The notes beneath the pieces are model-generated. The model did no database searches, was not told where the DNA came from, and saw only the letters and a program-made list of their open reading frames with translations. From contig NZ_JAVKPH010000049.1 in the NCBI RefSeq assembly GCF_031432425.1, positions 1-16,769 on the forward strand: a stretch of DNA of 16,769 bases. Direction: 5' to 3'. Positions 7,654 through 14,947 of the stretch are shown here, one piece after another. The position numbers and the translations under genes were made by a program. How positions within the stretch are numbered: the stretch's first letter is position 1; each line of letters begins with the position of its first letter. The DNA comes from Ruixingdingia sedimenti. GTDB lineage: Bacteria; Pseudomonadota; Alphaproteobacteria; Rhodobacterales; Rhodobacteraceae.

Positions 7654-8193
7654 TCAGCGCCCGGCGGGGCGAAGGCGGGTGGCGGCGTAGCCGTTGGCCT
7701 CCATCAGCTCGCGCGCGGCGGTCAGGCGGTCCTCGCCCCCCGTCGCATTGCGGTCGAGGATCAGGCCGAAACGGCCCGAGGGCGTGCCGATCGCCAGGGT
7801 GCGATAGCCGACATCGACCCAGAGCACCCACCACGGATCCGCAAACCCGCTGACCGCCAGCCGCCCCGGGCCCACTTCGCGCGCGGTGGCGGCGATGCGG
7901 CGGTTTTCCCCCGCAAGGCAGAGCCGCCCGTCGAGCGCCAGCGAGCCGTCGGGGCGGGCGCGGATGTCCAGCGTGCCGGGGGTGCAGGCGGGGGCGCCCG
8001 GGGGTGCGGCCTCGGCCCGCTGGTGCCAGCGCCCGGCGATGCCGGCGGGGGCGAAGGCGGCGGCGGACCAGATCCCCGCGCCGGGGTCGCGCAGGGCCGC
8101 GCTTTGCGGCGGGCCGGAGGAGCAGGCGGCCAGCAGGGCGAGGCAGGCGGCCAGCGCGGCCTGCGGCAGATGTCGGATACATGCGGTCATCAT
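7654..8193 (-). CDS. Lipocalin-family lipoprotein (Blc-like)
   Basis: 179 residues starting MMTACIRHL; an AGGGGAAAGG ribosome binding site precedes the ATGs at 8193 and 8190. A signal peptide ends in the lipobox LLAAC, with C24 as the lipidated residue, so the protein is a membrane-anchored lipoprotein. The lipocalin GxW motif appears as AGRWHQR (G54-W56). The C-terminal half YRTLAIGTPSGRFGLILDRN followed by a helix and NGYAATRL matches the end of bacterial lipocalins (YLWILSRTP...GYD..). C70 and C92 could form a disulfide. Bacterial lipocalins of this type bind lysophospholipids or other lipids during envelope stress. The N-terminal part diverges from Blc, so the exact ligand is unknown. Confidence 0.8.
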   Translation of the reverse strand: MMTACIRHLPQAALAACLALLAACSSGPPQSAALRDPGAGIWSAAAFAPAGIAGRWHQRAEAAPPGAPACTPGTLDIRARPDGSLALDGRLCLAGENRRIAATAREVGPGRLAVSGFADPWWVLWVDVGYRTLAIGTPSGRFGLILDRNATGGEDRLTAARELMEANGYAATRLRPAGR

Positions 8194-8564
8194 CCGGGCC
8201 TTTCCCCTGAGGGCGGGCGCTTGCCGTCTTTGCCTGCCGCCCCCGCTGCTGCGCCGAAAATTTTTCGGCGAAAAATTTTCGTCCCCTCGCCCGGGAGCGG
8301 CCGGGATGTGCATCACCGTTGGGGCAGGGCGGGGCAAGAAGATGCCCTGCCTTTCACCCGCCCGTTGCGCGACGTCACCGGGGGCGGGTGCGACGGACGA
8401 AATGGGCAGGTCGGCGCCTGTCCCCGTGTGCGTATGCATGCCCTCGGCGGGGCGGCGGGCCGGGCCGCTTGCCGGGGGCGTCGGATCCCCGGCCGGACAA
8501 GCGGAACCCGCAACCCGCGGCATGGGCGATGGCCCTCGCCAGCCCGACGAAGAAGGCGATTCCC
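8194..8564. other. Gene-free intergenic region with one hairpin
   Basis: About 370 nt between the cysteine-rich lipoprotein gene and the lipocalin gene, both on the minus strand. Apart from the AT-stem hairpin at 8255-8281 I see no gene, RNA or clear promoter. The open frames that cross it have no supporting ribosome binding site or recognisable protein. Confidence 0.5.
8255..8281 (-). repeat. AT-stem hairpin, family B copy 2
   Basis: CGAAAATTTTT (8255-8265), loop CGGCG, AAAAATTTTCG (8271-8281): a perfect 11-bp stem in otherwise very GC-rich DNA, 61 nt upstream of the lipocalin start codon. It is related to the hairpin at 7345-7377. It could terminate upstream transcription or act in the leader of the lipocalin mRNA. 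Confidence 0.7.
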
Positions 8565-8894
8565 CTACCGCAGGCACTGCGTCACCTGCCGGCCGCGCGC
8601 ATCCAGAACGTCGTGGCAACCGAACAGCGGCGAGACCGGTGCGCAGGTGCCGCTGCGGGCCAGGCATTCGCCCGCGCAATCGGCCCCGGTGCGGCACTGC
8701 CGCCCGGCGTCGGCATGTTCGCGCAGGCAATAGAAGGCCCCCGCCGCCGTCCCCTCGTACCGCCCGCCGCGGCGGGTGCAGGCGCTGCGCTGGTCCTCGG
8801 CGCCGATCGCACCGGGGGCGGCGGGCGCAGGCGGTTCGCCCCGGCAGCCCGCGGCCAGCGCCAGCAGCAGAAGGGGGGCGAGGGCCCGGACCAT
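8565..8894 (-). CDS. Small cysteine-rich lipoprotein
   Basis: 109 residues. The N-terminus is a short lipoprotein signal (MVRALAPLLLLALAAGC) with lipobox LAAGC and C17 as the acylated residue. The mature part has eight further cysteines (C39, C56, C67, C73, C77, C84, C93, C107), an even number consistent with four disulfides in the periplasm. A Pro/Ala-rich linker follows the lipid anchor. The start codon lies only 4 nt after the stop codon of the aldo/keto reductase, so the two are likely co-transcribed and translationally coupled; no separate strong ribosome binding site is seen. I do not recognise a named family. Confidence 0.8.
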   Translation of the reverse strand: MVRALAPLLLLALAAGCRGEPPAPAAPGAIGAEDQRSACTRRGGRYEGTAAGAFYCLREHADAGRQCRTGADCAGECLARSGTCAPVSPLFGCHDVLDARGRQVTQCLR

Positions 8895-8898
8895 CGGC

Positions 8899-9942
8899 TC
8901 AGTACGGCATCGGATGGTTGCGCCGCGTGGCCTCGATTTCGGCCAGCACCTCGGGGTCCAGCACCATCCCGGCGGCGGCCAGATTGGTGCGCAACTGGTC
9001 CATCGTCGTCGCCCCGATGATCGGGACCACCGGGAAGGGACGGGTGCGGATGAAGGCGAGCGCCATCTGGCAGGGGTCGAGCCCGTGCCGCGCCGCCACC
9101 CCCAGATAGGCCGCCACCGCCGGAAACACCTGCGGCGTGATCCGCCCGCCCAGATCGGGCGTGGCCGCGCGCCGGGTACGCTCGGGCGTCACATCGCCCG
9201 CGTATTTGCCCGACAAAAGCCCCGTCGCCAGCGGCGAATAGGCCAGCAGCGTCACCTGTTCGTTATGCCCCAGTTCGGCGAAATCGGTATCGTAGAGCCG
9301 GCAGAGCAGCGAATATTCGTTCTGCACCGTTTCCACCCGCGGCCAGCCGTTCGCCTCTGCCAGCCGCAGCCATTGCGCCGTGCCCCAGGTGGTTTCGTTC
9401 GACAGGCCGAAATGGCGGATCTTGCCTTCGTTCACCAGCTTCTGCGCCTCGGCCAGCACCTCCTGCATATTGGCGATGGTCGCCGCGCGGTCCTGCTTCG
9501 ACGGATCGTAGGACCAGTTCCGCCGGAAGGCGTAGGATCCGCGGTTCGGCCAGTGCAGCTGATAGAGGTCGATCACATCGGTGCGCAGCCGCCGCAGGCT
9601 GGTCTCTGCCGCCGCGCGCAGGCCGGCCCCCGTGATCGGCCCGCCGCCGCGCACGCTTTGCTGCCCCGGGCCGGCGATCTTGGTGGCGATCACCACATCC
9701 CGCCGCCGCCCGCCGCCGGCCAGCCAGTTGCCGATGATTTCCTCGGTCCGGCCCACGGTTTCGGGGCGGACCGGGTTGGTGGGATACATCTCTGCGGTGT
9801 CGATGAAGTTCACGCCATGGTCCAGCGCCATGTCGATCTGGGCATGGGCCTCTGCCTCGGTGTTCTGGGTGCCCCAGGTCATCGAGCCGAGGCACAGTTC
9901 CGACACCATGATCCCCGTGCGCCCGAGCGGAAGCTTCTGCAT
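8899..9942 (-). CDS. tas: Aldo/keto reductase, Tas-like
   Basis: 347 residues from the ATG at 9942, which has GGGGA 6 nt upstream; the ATG at 9948 is in frame but only 0-1 nt from that site. The protein begins MQKLPLGRTG, aligning with E. coli Tas. The aldo/keto reductase tetrad is visible: D48 and Y53 in FIDTAEMY, K88 in VIATKIAG, H130 in LYQLHWPNRG. Further Tas-type strings are SMTWGTQNTEAEAHAQ, KIRHFGLSNET and IIGATTMDQLRTN. The fold is a soluble (beta/alpha)8 barrel that uses NADPH to reduce carbonyls. E. coli Tas was found as a suppressor of tyrosine auxotrophy; the true substrate is unknown. The cysteine-rich lipoprotein gene follows after 4 nt. Confidence 0.93.
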   Translation of the reverse strand: MQKLPLGRTGIMVSELCLGSMTWGTQNTEAEAHAQIDMALDHGVNFIDTAEMYPTNPVRPETVGRTEEIIGNWLAGGGRRRDVVIATKIAGPGQQSVRGGGPITGAGLRAAAETSLRRLRTDVIDLYQLHWPNRGSYAFRRNWSYDPSKQDRAATIANMQEVLAEAQKLVNEGKIRHFGLSNETTWGTAQWLRLAEANGWPRVETVQNEYSLLCRLYDTDFAELGHNEQVTLLAYSPLATGLLSGKYAGDVTPERTRRAATPDLGGRITPQVFPAVAAYLGVAARHGLDPCQMALAFIRTRPFPVVPIIGATTMDQLRTNLAAAGMVLDPEVLAEIEATRRNHPMPY

Positions 9943-10137
9943 CGCCATTCCCCGTCATCTGGTTTCCGCAGCGGACCCTAGCGTCTGACGCCGCGGGGGC
10001 AAGGGCAGAGTGCCCATCCTGCCGGAAAGGCGCCTGCGGGCCCGTCGCGAAATGCGATGCCCCCGCGCACCGGGACTGGCGTTCCGCCGGGGCCGCAGGC
10101 AGGATGCGGCCAGCCCTGTCCTGCTGCGGATTGCCAG

Positions 10138-11385
10138 ATGCGCCTGATGATTTCCCTCGCCGCGCTGTTCCTGTCGGTGATCCTGCTGCAACTGGGCCTG
10201 CAATCGGTCCTGCCCTTCGATGCGGTGTCGGGCATGGCGCTGGGGTTCAGCGCCGGGCAGGTGGGCTTGCTGGGGTCGGCGCATTTCCTGGGGTTCTTCG
10301 TCGGCTGCTGGTGGGCGCCGCGGCTGATGGGCGAGGTCGGCCATTCCCGCGCCTTCGCCGCCTTCACCGCCGCCGGCACGATCGGCGTGCTGGCGCATAT
10401 GATGGTGGCGGATCCCTGGGCCTGGGCGGTGATGCGCATCGCCACGGGGCTGGCGACGGCCGGGTGCTATACGATCATCGAGGCCTGGATGCAGTCCAAG
10501 GTCAACAATGCCAACCGGGGCCGGGTGGTCGGCATCTACCGGGTGGTGGACATCACCGGCTCGCTCGCCGCGCAACTGCTGATCGGGGTGCTGACGCCGG
10601 CGGCCTACCTGTCCTACAACGTGCTGGCGCTTCTGTGCTGCGCGGCGCTGTTTCCGATGGTGCTGACCAAGGCAGAGGCGCCGCAGACCGGCCTTGCCCC
10701 CCGCCTGCGGCCGTGGCTGGCGTGGGAACGCTCGCCCCTGGCGGCGGTGGCGGTGGTGGCCTCGGGGGTGACGATCTCGGCCTTCCGGTCCATCGGGCCG
10801 GTCTACGGGATCGAGGTCGGGCTGAACACGGAAATGGTGGCGCTGTTCCTCGGCGCCTTCGTGGTGGGCGGCGGGGTGGCGCAGTTTCCGGTGGGCTGGC
10901 TGGCCGACCGCTACGACCGGCGCAAGGTGGTGATCTGGCTGGCCGTCGCCACGGTGGCCAGTTGCCTTCTGGCCATCGGCGTCGAGGGACTGGGGGCCGA
11001 GGCGGTGCTGATCGCCGCCGCCATCTTCGGGCTGGCGAGCTATCCGGTGTTTTCGGTGGCCGCCGCCCATGCGCATGACCATGCCGCCGCCGACGAACGG
11101 GTGGAACTGTCGGCGGCGCTGATGTTCCTTTACGCCGTGGGCGCGATCGCGAGCCCGCTTGCCGCGGCTTATCTGGTCGATGCGTTCGGGCCGGCGGCGA
11201 TGTTCGCGCTGATCGCGCTGGTCAATGCGGTGCTGGCCGGGTGGGGGGTGCTGCGCCTGCGCGCCCGGGCCAGCCCCGAGGCGCGCACCGCCTATACCTA
11301 TGTGCCGCGGACCTCGTTCCTGATCGGCCGGCTTCTGGGCCGGGGCAGGGAGGAAGGCGCGCCGAAGGACGACGGCGCGCCCTGA
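10138..11385 (+). CDS. MFS transporter, YcaD-like
   Basis: 415 residues from the ATG at 10138, the first start that begins at the first membrane helix (MRLMISLAALFLSVILLQLG); the in-frame ATG at 10057 would add 27 Pro/Cys-rich residues that look non-coding. The ribosome binding site is weak. I count 12 hydrophobic segments. The MFS loop between TM8 and TM9 reads GWLADRYDRRK (residues 253-263). The later segment LASYPVFSVAAAHAHDHAAADERVE followed by a helix and AVGAIASPLAAAYLVD parallels E. coli YcaD. Substrate unknown. It is divergent from the aldo/keto reductase across a 195-nt gap and 89 nt upstream of the SDR gene. Confidence 0.9.
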   Translation: MRLMISLAALFLSVILLQLGLQSVLPFDAVSGMALGFSAGQVGLLGSAHFLGFFVGCWWAPRLMGEVGHSRAFAAFTAAGTIGVLAHMMVADPWAWAVMRIATGLATAGCYTIIEAWMQSKVNNANRGRVVGIYRVVDITGSLAAQLLIGVLTPAAYLSYNVLALLCCAALFPMVLTKAEAPQTGLAPRLRPWLAWERSPLAAVAVVASGVTISAFRSIGPVYGIEVGLNTEMVALFLGAFVVGGGVAQFPVGWLADRYDRRKVVIWLAVATVASCLLAIGVEGLGAEAVLIAAAIFGLASYPVFSVAAAHAHDHAAADERVELSAALMFLYAVGAIASPLAAAYLVDAFGPAAMFALIALVNAVLAGWGVLRLRARASPEARTAYTYVPRTSFLIGRLLGRGREEGAPKDDGAP

Positions 11386-11474
11386 ATTTTCGCCGGGGCC
11401 GGTCTTGACCTCGATCATGGCCGTGCCGCGCGGCCGTGCTAGTCTGGGCCGACCGGATCCAAGGAGGACAGCCC

Positions 11475-12227
11475 ATGCAGATCGGATTTTCCGGCAAGAC
11501 CGCCATCGTGACCGGCGCCGGGTCGGGCATCGGCGCGGCCATCGCGCGCGACCTGGCAGCGGCGGGGGCGGCGGTGGTGGTGTCGGACGTGGATGCCGCC
11601 AAGGCCCGCGCGGTGGCGCAGGACATCACCGCCGCAGGGCAGCGCGCGCGGGCAGAGGTCACGGATGTCGCCGACCCCGCGGCGGTCGAGGCGCTGGTGG
11701 CGGCGGCCGAAAGCTGGGGCGGCGGGCTCCACCTTCTGGTCAACAACGCCGGCATCGGCGGGCCGCAGGCAAGCACCGGCGAATACCCCCTCGACGGCTG
11801 GCGGCAGGTGATCGGGATCAACCTCGACGGCGTGTTCTACGGGCTGCGCTACGGCATCCCGGCGCTGGCGCGCGCGGGCGGCGGCGCGGTGGTCAACATC
11901 GCCTCGATCCTCGGGTCGGTGGGCTGGCAGGGCGCGCCGGCCTATGTCGCGGCGAAACATGCGGTGGTGGGCCTGACCAAGGCCGCGGCGCTGGAATATG
12001 CGGGCCAGAACATCCGCATCAACGCGGTCGGCCCCGCCTTCATCGACACGCCGCTGCTGTCGAACCTGCCGGGCGAGGTGAAGGACATGCTGGTCTCGCT
12101 TCACCCCGCGGGGCGGCTCGGCCGGCCCGAAGAAGTTTCGGCGCTGGTGCTGTTCCTGCTGTCGGAACAGGCGGCGTTCGTCACCGGATCCTATCATCTG
12201 GTGGATGGCGGCTATACCGCGCGCTAG
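11475..12227 (+). CDS. Short-chain dehydrogenase/reductase (classical SDR)
   Basis: 250 residues with a perfect AGGAGG ribosome binding site at 11462-11467. Classical SDR motifs are all present: cofactor loop TGAGSGIG (residues 13-20), NNAG (90-93), N116, S144, and YxxxK at Y157/K161, plus the late PAFIDTPL and HLVDGGY strings. SDVD after the second beta strand, with an acidic residue at D38, suggests preference for NAD(H) over NADP(H). It oxidises or reduces an alcohol/carbonyl or polyol-like substrate that cannot be named from sequence. A strong intrinsic terminator follows at once, so it ends its transcription unit. Confidence 0.94.
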   Translation: MQIGFSGKTAIVTGAGSGIGAAIARDLAAAGAAVVVSDVDAAKARAVAQDITAAGQRARAEVTDVADPAAVEALVAAAESWGGGLHLLVNNAGIGGPQASTGEYPLDGWRQVIGINLDGVFYGLRYGIPALARAGGGAVVNIASILGSVGWQGAPAYVAAKHAVVGLTKAAALEYAGQNIRINAVGPAFIDTPLLSNLPGEVKDMLVSLHPAGRLGRPEEVSALVLFLLSEQAAFVTGSYHLVDGGYTAR

Positions 12228-12230
12228 GGG

Positions 12231-12271
12231 CGCAAGGCGGGGCGGGCCCCGCCCTGCGAGGGGGCCTTTTT
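12231..12271 (+). terminator. Intrinsic terminator of the SDR gene
   Basis: CGCA-A-GGCGGGG (12231-12242), loop CGGG, CCCCGCC-C-TGCG (12247-12258): an 11-bp stem with one internal mismatch starting 3 nt after the stop codon, followed 8 nt later by TTTTT (12267-12271). Confidence 0.7.
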
Positions 12272-12299
12272 CCCGGGCGGTCGTGCCGGGGGTAAGGGC

Positions 12300-12350
12300 G
12301 GCGCCGGGGGCCAGCCCCCGGACCCCCGGGATATTTAGAGACAGAAAGTG
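12300..12350 (-). repeat. Intergenic GC-rich hairpin repeat, family A copy 2
   Basis: Reverse complement of the element at 4574-4624 with 49 of 51 positions identical. The hairpin is CCGGGGG-CCAG-CCCCCGG, then the ACCCCCGGGATATTTA tail and ACAGAAAGTG. It lies downstream of the SDR gene, in the same orientation to that gene's 3' end as copy 1 has to the minus-strand gene at 4646. Confidence 0.85.
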
Positions 12351-12387
12351 GAGGCAGTGCGTCGCTCTGTGCGGAAGGGCCTGCGCA

Positions 12388-12435
12388 GTTTCATCTTGCC
12401 CCAAATACTCCGGGGGTCCGGGGGCTGGCCCCCGG
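12388..12435 (+). repeat. Intergenic GC-rich hairpin repeat, family A copy 3 (divergent)
   Basis: TTTCATCTTGCCCC followed by the family core AAATACTCCGGGGG and hairpin CCGGGGG-CTGG-CCCCCGG. The core from 12403 matches copy 1 with few changes, while the 5' flank is different. It is inverted relative to copy 2, 37 nt away, and sits about 105 nt ahead of metG. Confidence 0.75.
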
Positions 12436-12539
12436 CTCTGTCCCCTCCATGGGCGCAACGCGGGGCCTGCGCAGAATCCCGTTCCAACCCGCCGCGCGAT
12501 GGTCTAAACCCCGACCCGGTATGGAACCGGGGGCGGGCA

Positions 12540-14270
12540 ATGGCGCGGCATCTCATCACTTCGGCGATCCCCTATATCAACGGGATCAAGCATCTGGGCA
12601 ACCTCGTCGGCAGCCAGTTGCCGGCCGATCTCTATGCCCGCTACCTGCGCGGGCGGGGCCATGAGGTGATGTTCATCTGCGCCACCGACGAACACGGCAC
12701 CCCGGCAGAGCTTGCCGCCGCCAAGGCGGGCAAGCCGGTGGCCGAATACTGCGCCGAGATGCATGAGGTGCAGGCCGAACTCGCCCGCGGGTTCCGGCTG
12801 TCCTTCGATCATTTCGGCCGCTCGTCCTCTGCCCGCAACCATGCGCTGACGCAGTATTTCGCCCGCACCCTCGCCGAACAGGGGCTGGTGGCCGAGGTCC
12901 TGGAAAAGCAGGTCTTTTCCATCGACGACGACCGTTTCCTGCCCGACCGCTATATCGAGGGCACCTGCCCGAACTGCGGCTACGAACGCGCGCGCGGCGA
13001 CCAGTGCGAGGAATGCACCAAGCAGCTGGACCCGACCGACCTGATCAACCCGCGTTCGGCCATCTCCGGCTCCACCCGGCTGGAGGTGCGCGAGACCAAG
13101 CACCTCTACCTGCGCCAGCGCGCGCTGAAGGGCGATCTGGAAGCCTGGATCGACAGCAAGACGGACTGGCCGGTGCTGACCACCTCGATCGCCAAGAAAT
13201 GGCTTCACGACGGCGAGGGCCTGCAGGACCGCGGCATCACCCGCGACCTCGCCTGGGGGGTGCCGGCGCAGTTCGAGGGCGCGCCCTGGACGGGGATGGA
13301 GGGCAAGGTCTTTTACGTCTGGTTCGACGCGCCCATCGAGTATATCGCCGCCACCGCCGAATGGGCGGATGCGCGGGGGCAGGGCGATGATGCCTGGCAA
13401 CGCTGGTGGCGGACGGACGCGGGCGCGGGCGACGTGACCTATACGGAGTTTATGGGCAAGGACAACGTGCCCTTCCACACGCTGTCGTTCCCCGCCACGA
13501 TCATCGGCGCGAACCGTGCAGGCGGCGCGCAGTGGAAGCTGGTCGACTACATCAAGTCCTTCAACTACCTCAACTATGACGGCGGGCAGTTTTCCACCAG
13601 CCAGGGCCGCGGCGTGTTCATGGACCAGGCGCTGTCGATCCTGCCGGCGGATTACTGGCGCTGGTGGCTTTTGTCCCACGCGCCCGAGACCTCGGACAGC
13701 GAATTCACGTGGGAGAATTTCCAGGTCTCGGTCAACAAGGATCTGGCCGATGTTCTGGGCAACCTCGTCAGCCGGGTGACGAAGTTCTGCCGGTCCAAGT
13801 TCGGCGAGGCAGTGCCCGCGGGCGGCGCCACCGGCGCGCGCGAGGATGAACTGGTGGCCGAACTGACCACCCGCATCCGCGCCTACGAGGCGCATATGGA
13901 GGCGGTCGAGATCCGCAAGGCCGCGCAGGAACTGCGGGCGATCTGGGTGGCGGGCAACGAATACCTGCAATCCGCCGCACCGTGGAGCGTGGTCAAGACC
14001 GACCCGGACCGGGCGGCGGCGCAGATCCGGCTGGCGCTGAACCTGATCCGGCTTTACGCGGTTCTGTCGCGGCCCTTCATCCCCGATGCGGCGGCGGCGA
14101 TGATGGCCGCTCTCGGCACCGAGGACTGGTCCTGGCCGGGCGACGTGGGGGCGGCGCTGGCGGTGCTGCCGGCGGGCCATGCCTTCGCCACGCCCGACGT
14201 GCTGTTCCGCAAGATCACCGATGAGGAGCGCGCCGACTGGCAGGTGCGTTTCGCCGGGCGGCGCGCCTGA
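12540..14270 (+). CDS. metG: Methionyl-tRNA synthetase
   Basis: 576 residues. The ATG at 12540 is preceded by GGGGGCGGG and begins MARHLITSAIPYINGIKHLGN, the class I catalytic start, with the HIGH motif as H18-L-G-N21. A zinc-binding knuckle is present at C143, C146, C156 and C159. The signature loop that is KMSKS in E. coli reads QFSTSQG (residues 350-356), as in the alphaproteobacterial/cyanobacterial-type enzymes. A helical anticodon-binding domain follows (about residue 400 onward). No C-terminal tRNA-binding (EMAP-like) extension is present. It charges initiator and elongator tRNA-Met. The open frame extends upstream to 12348 but that part crosses the repeat elements and is not coding. 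An inverted repeat follows 14 nt after the stop. Confidence 0.97.
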   Translation: MARHLITSAIPYINGIKHLGNLVGSQLPADLYARYLRGRGHEVMFICATDEHGTPAELAAAKAGKPVAEYCAEMHEVQAELARGFRLSFDHFGRSSSARNHALTQYFARTLAEQGLVAEVLEKQVFSIDDDRFLPDRYIEGTCPNCGYERARGDQCEECTKQLDPTDLINPRSAISGSTRLEVRETKHLYLRQRALKGDLEAWIDSKTDWPVLTTSIAKKWLHDGEGLQDRGITRDLAWGVPAQFEGAPWTGMEGKVFYVWFDAPIEYIAATAEWADARGQGDDAWQRWWRTDAGAGDVTYTEFMGKDNVPFHTLSFPATIIGANRAGGAQWKLVDYIKSFNYLNYDGGQFSTSQGRGVFMDQALSILPADYWRWWLLSHAPETSDSEFTWENFQVSVNKDLADVLGNLVSRVTKFCRSKFGEAVPAGGATGAREDELVAELTTRIRAYEAHMEAVEIRKAAQELRAIWVAGNEYLQSAAPWSVVKTDPDRAAAQIRLALNLIRLYAVLSRPFIPDAAAAMMAALGTEDWSWPGDVGAALAVLPAGHAFATPDVLFRKITDEERADWQVRFAGRRA

Positions 14271-14284
14271 CGTTGGCGGCTTGG

Positions 14285-14302
14285 CCCCCCTGAACAGGGG
14301 GG
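14285..14302 (+). terminator. Hairpin terminator after metG
   Basis: CCCCCCTG-AA-CAGGGGGG, a perfect 8-bp inverted repeat (effectively a 7-bp stem with a GAAC loop) 14 nt after the metG stop. A second inverted repeat, CCGTGAT (14307-14313) / ATCACGG (14332-14338), lies just downstream. Neither has a U-run. Confidence 0.5.
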
Positions 14303-14420
14303 ATGGCCGTGATTCCCTTTGCTGATTCGGCATCACGGTGCCTAGGCTTCGGCTGACGCGATTGGCGCGTTCCGGGCCGCTGGCCTTGCCTTGGCCGCCG
14401 GCCCCAGACCGGAGGATGTC

Positions 14421-14843
14421 ATGAAACTGCATTATGCCGCATTCGTCCTTGCCGCCAGCCTCGCGCTTGGCGGTGCCGCCATGGCCCAGGACAAGGCCGC
14501 AGAACAGACCAAGCCCGAAGAACAGGCCGAACAGCGCATCACGCTGGAAACCGCCACCAGCCTGATCAACTACGGCAAGGCCAAATCCGACCCGCTGGCG
14601 CTTCTGGCCGGGGCGCGGATGATGGCCAGCGTGCCCGCGAAGGTGATGGATGCCGAGGGCAAGGCCATGGATGTCGGCGCGGTGCTGGACGACGCGGTGA
14701 AGCTGTCGGGCGACAATGAACATGTCGCGGCACTGGCCGCCGATGTGCGCGACGATCTGGATACTTCGGACCGCGGCATGTGCTACTGGCAATATCAATG
14801 CTACTGGAACGGCTACTGCCAGTATTTCTGGTACTGCTACTGA
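14421..14843 (+). CDS. Secreted protein with aromatic, hexad-spaced cysteine tail
   Basis: 140 residues with a good GGAGG ribosome binding site; the in-frame ATG at 14391 would add 10 residues ahead of an otherwise perfect signal peptide. A Sec signal ends in GGAAMAQ with cleavage likely after A21-M22-A or just beyond. The mature part starts with a Lys/Glu/Gln-rich stretch, then a predicted helical region (about 40-118) with many Ala and Met. The last 20 residues contain the only cysteines of the protein, C121, C127, C133 and C139, each spaced by five residues that are almost all Tyr, Trp, Phe, Gln, Asn or Gly. The protein ends C-Y. I recognise no family. A strong terminator follows; the neighbours (metG and a tRNA) say nothing about function. 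Confidence 0.85.
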   Translation: MKLHYAAFVLAASLALGGAAMAQDKAAEQTKPEEQAEQRITLETATSLINYGKAKSDPLALLAGARMMASVPAKVMDAEGKAMDVGAVLDDAVKLSGDNEHVAALAADVRDDLDTSDRGMCYWQYQCYWNGYCQYFWYCY

Positions 14844-14851
14844 ACCCTGGC

Positions 14852-14874
14852 GGCGCCGGGCCCTTCCCGGCGCC
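14852..14874 (+). terminator. Terminator of the secreted-protein gene
   Basis: GGCGCCGGG (14852-14860), loop CCCTT, CCCGGCGCC (14866-14874): a perfect 9-bp stem 8 nt after the stop codon. Only scattered T residues follow (GGTTCTTCCCC). Confidence 0.6.
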
Positions 14875-14907
14875 CCGCCCGGTTCTTCCCCGCAAACGCA
14901 CCCCCGC

Positions 14908-14936
14908 TTGACCACCCCGCCCCGATCTGCCACCCA
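14908..14936 (+). promoter_or_regulatory. Possible tRNA promoter
   Basis: TTGACC at 14908-14913 is a good -35 box. A 17-nt spacer leads to CACCCA at 14931-14936, a poor -10. The placement would start transcription about 5 nt before the tRNA, which is plausible, but the -10 is not convincing. Confidence 0.35.
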
Positions 14937-14947
14937 TGCCCAAGGCC

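Noticed and set aside
7402..8733. Long plus-strand frames across the 7.4-8.7 kb gaps
   Set aside because: They cross hairpins and two lipoprotein genes with clear signal peptides on the other strand, and show no ribosome binding site or protein motif.
11405..11445. TTGACC followed by CTAGTCT ahead of the SDR gene as a promoter
   Set aside because: The spacer would be 29 nt, too long for sigma70, and no alternative -10 lies 16-18 nt after the -35.
12504..14933. 809-codon open frame on the minus strand opposite metG and the secreted-protein gene
   Set aside because: Antisense shadow of a recognisable MetRS; it runs through terminators and an intergenic gap without a ribosome binding site or known domain.
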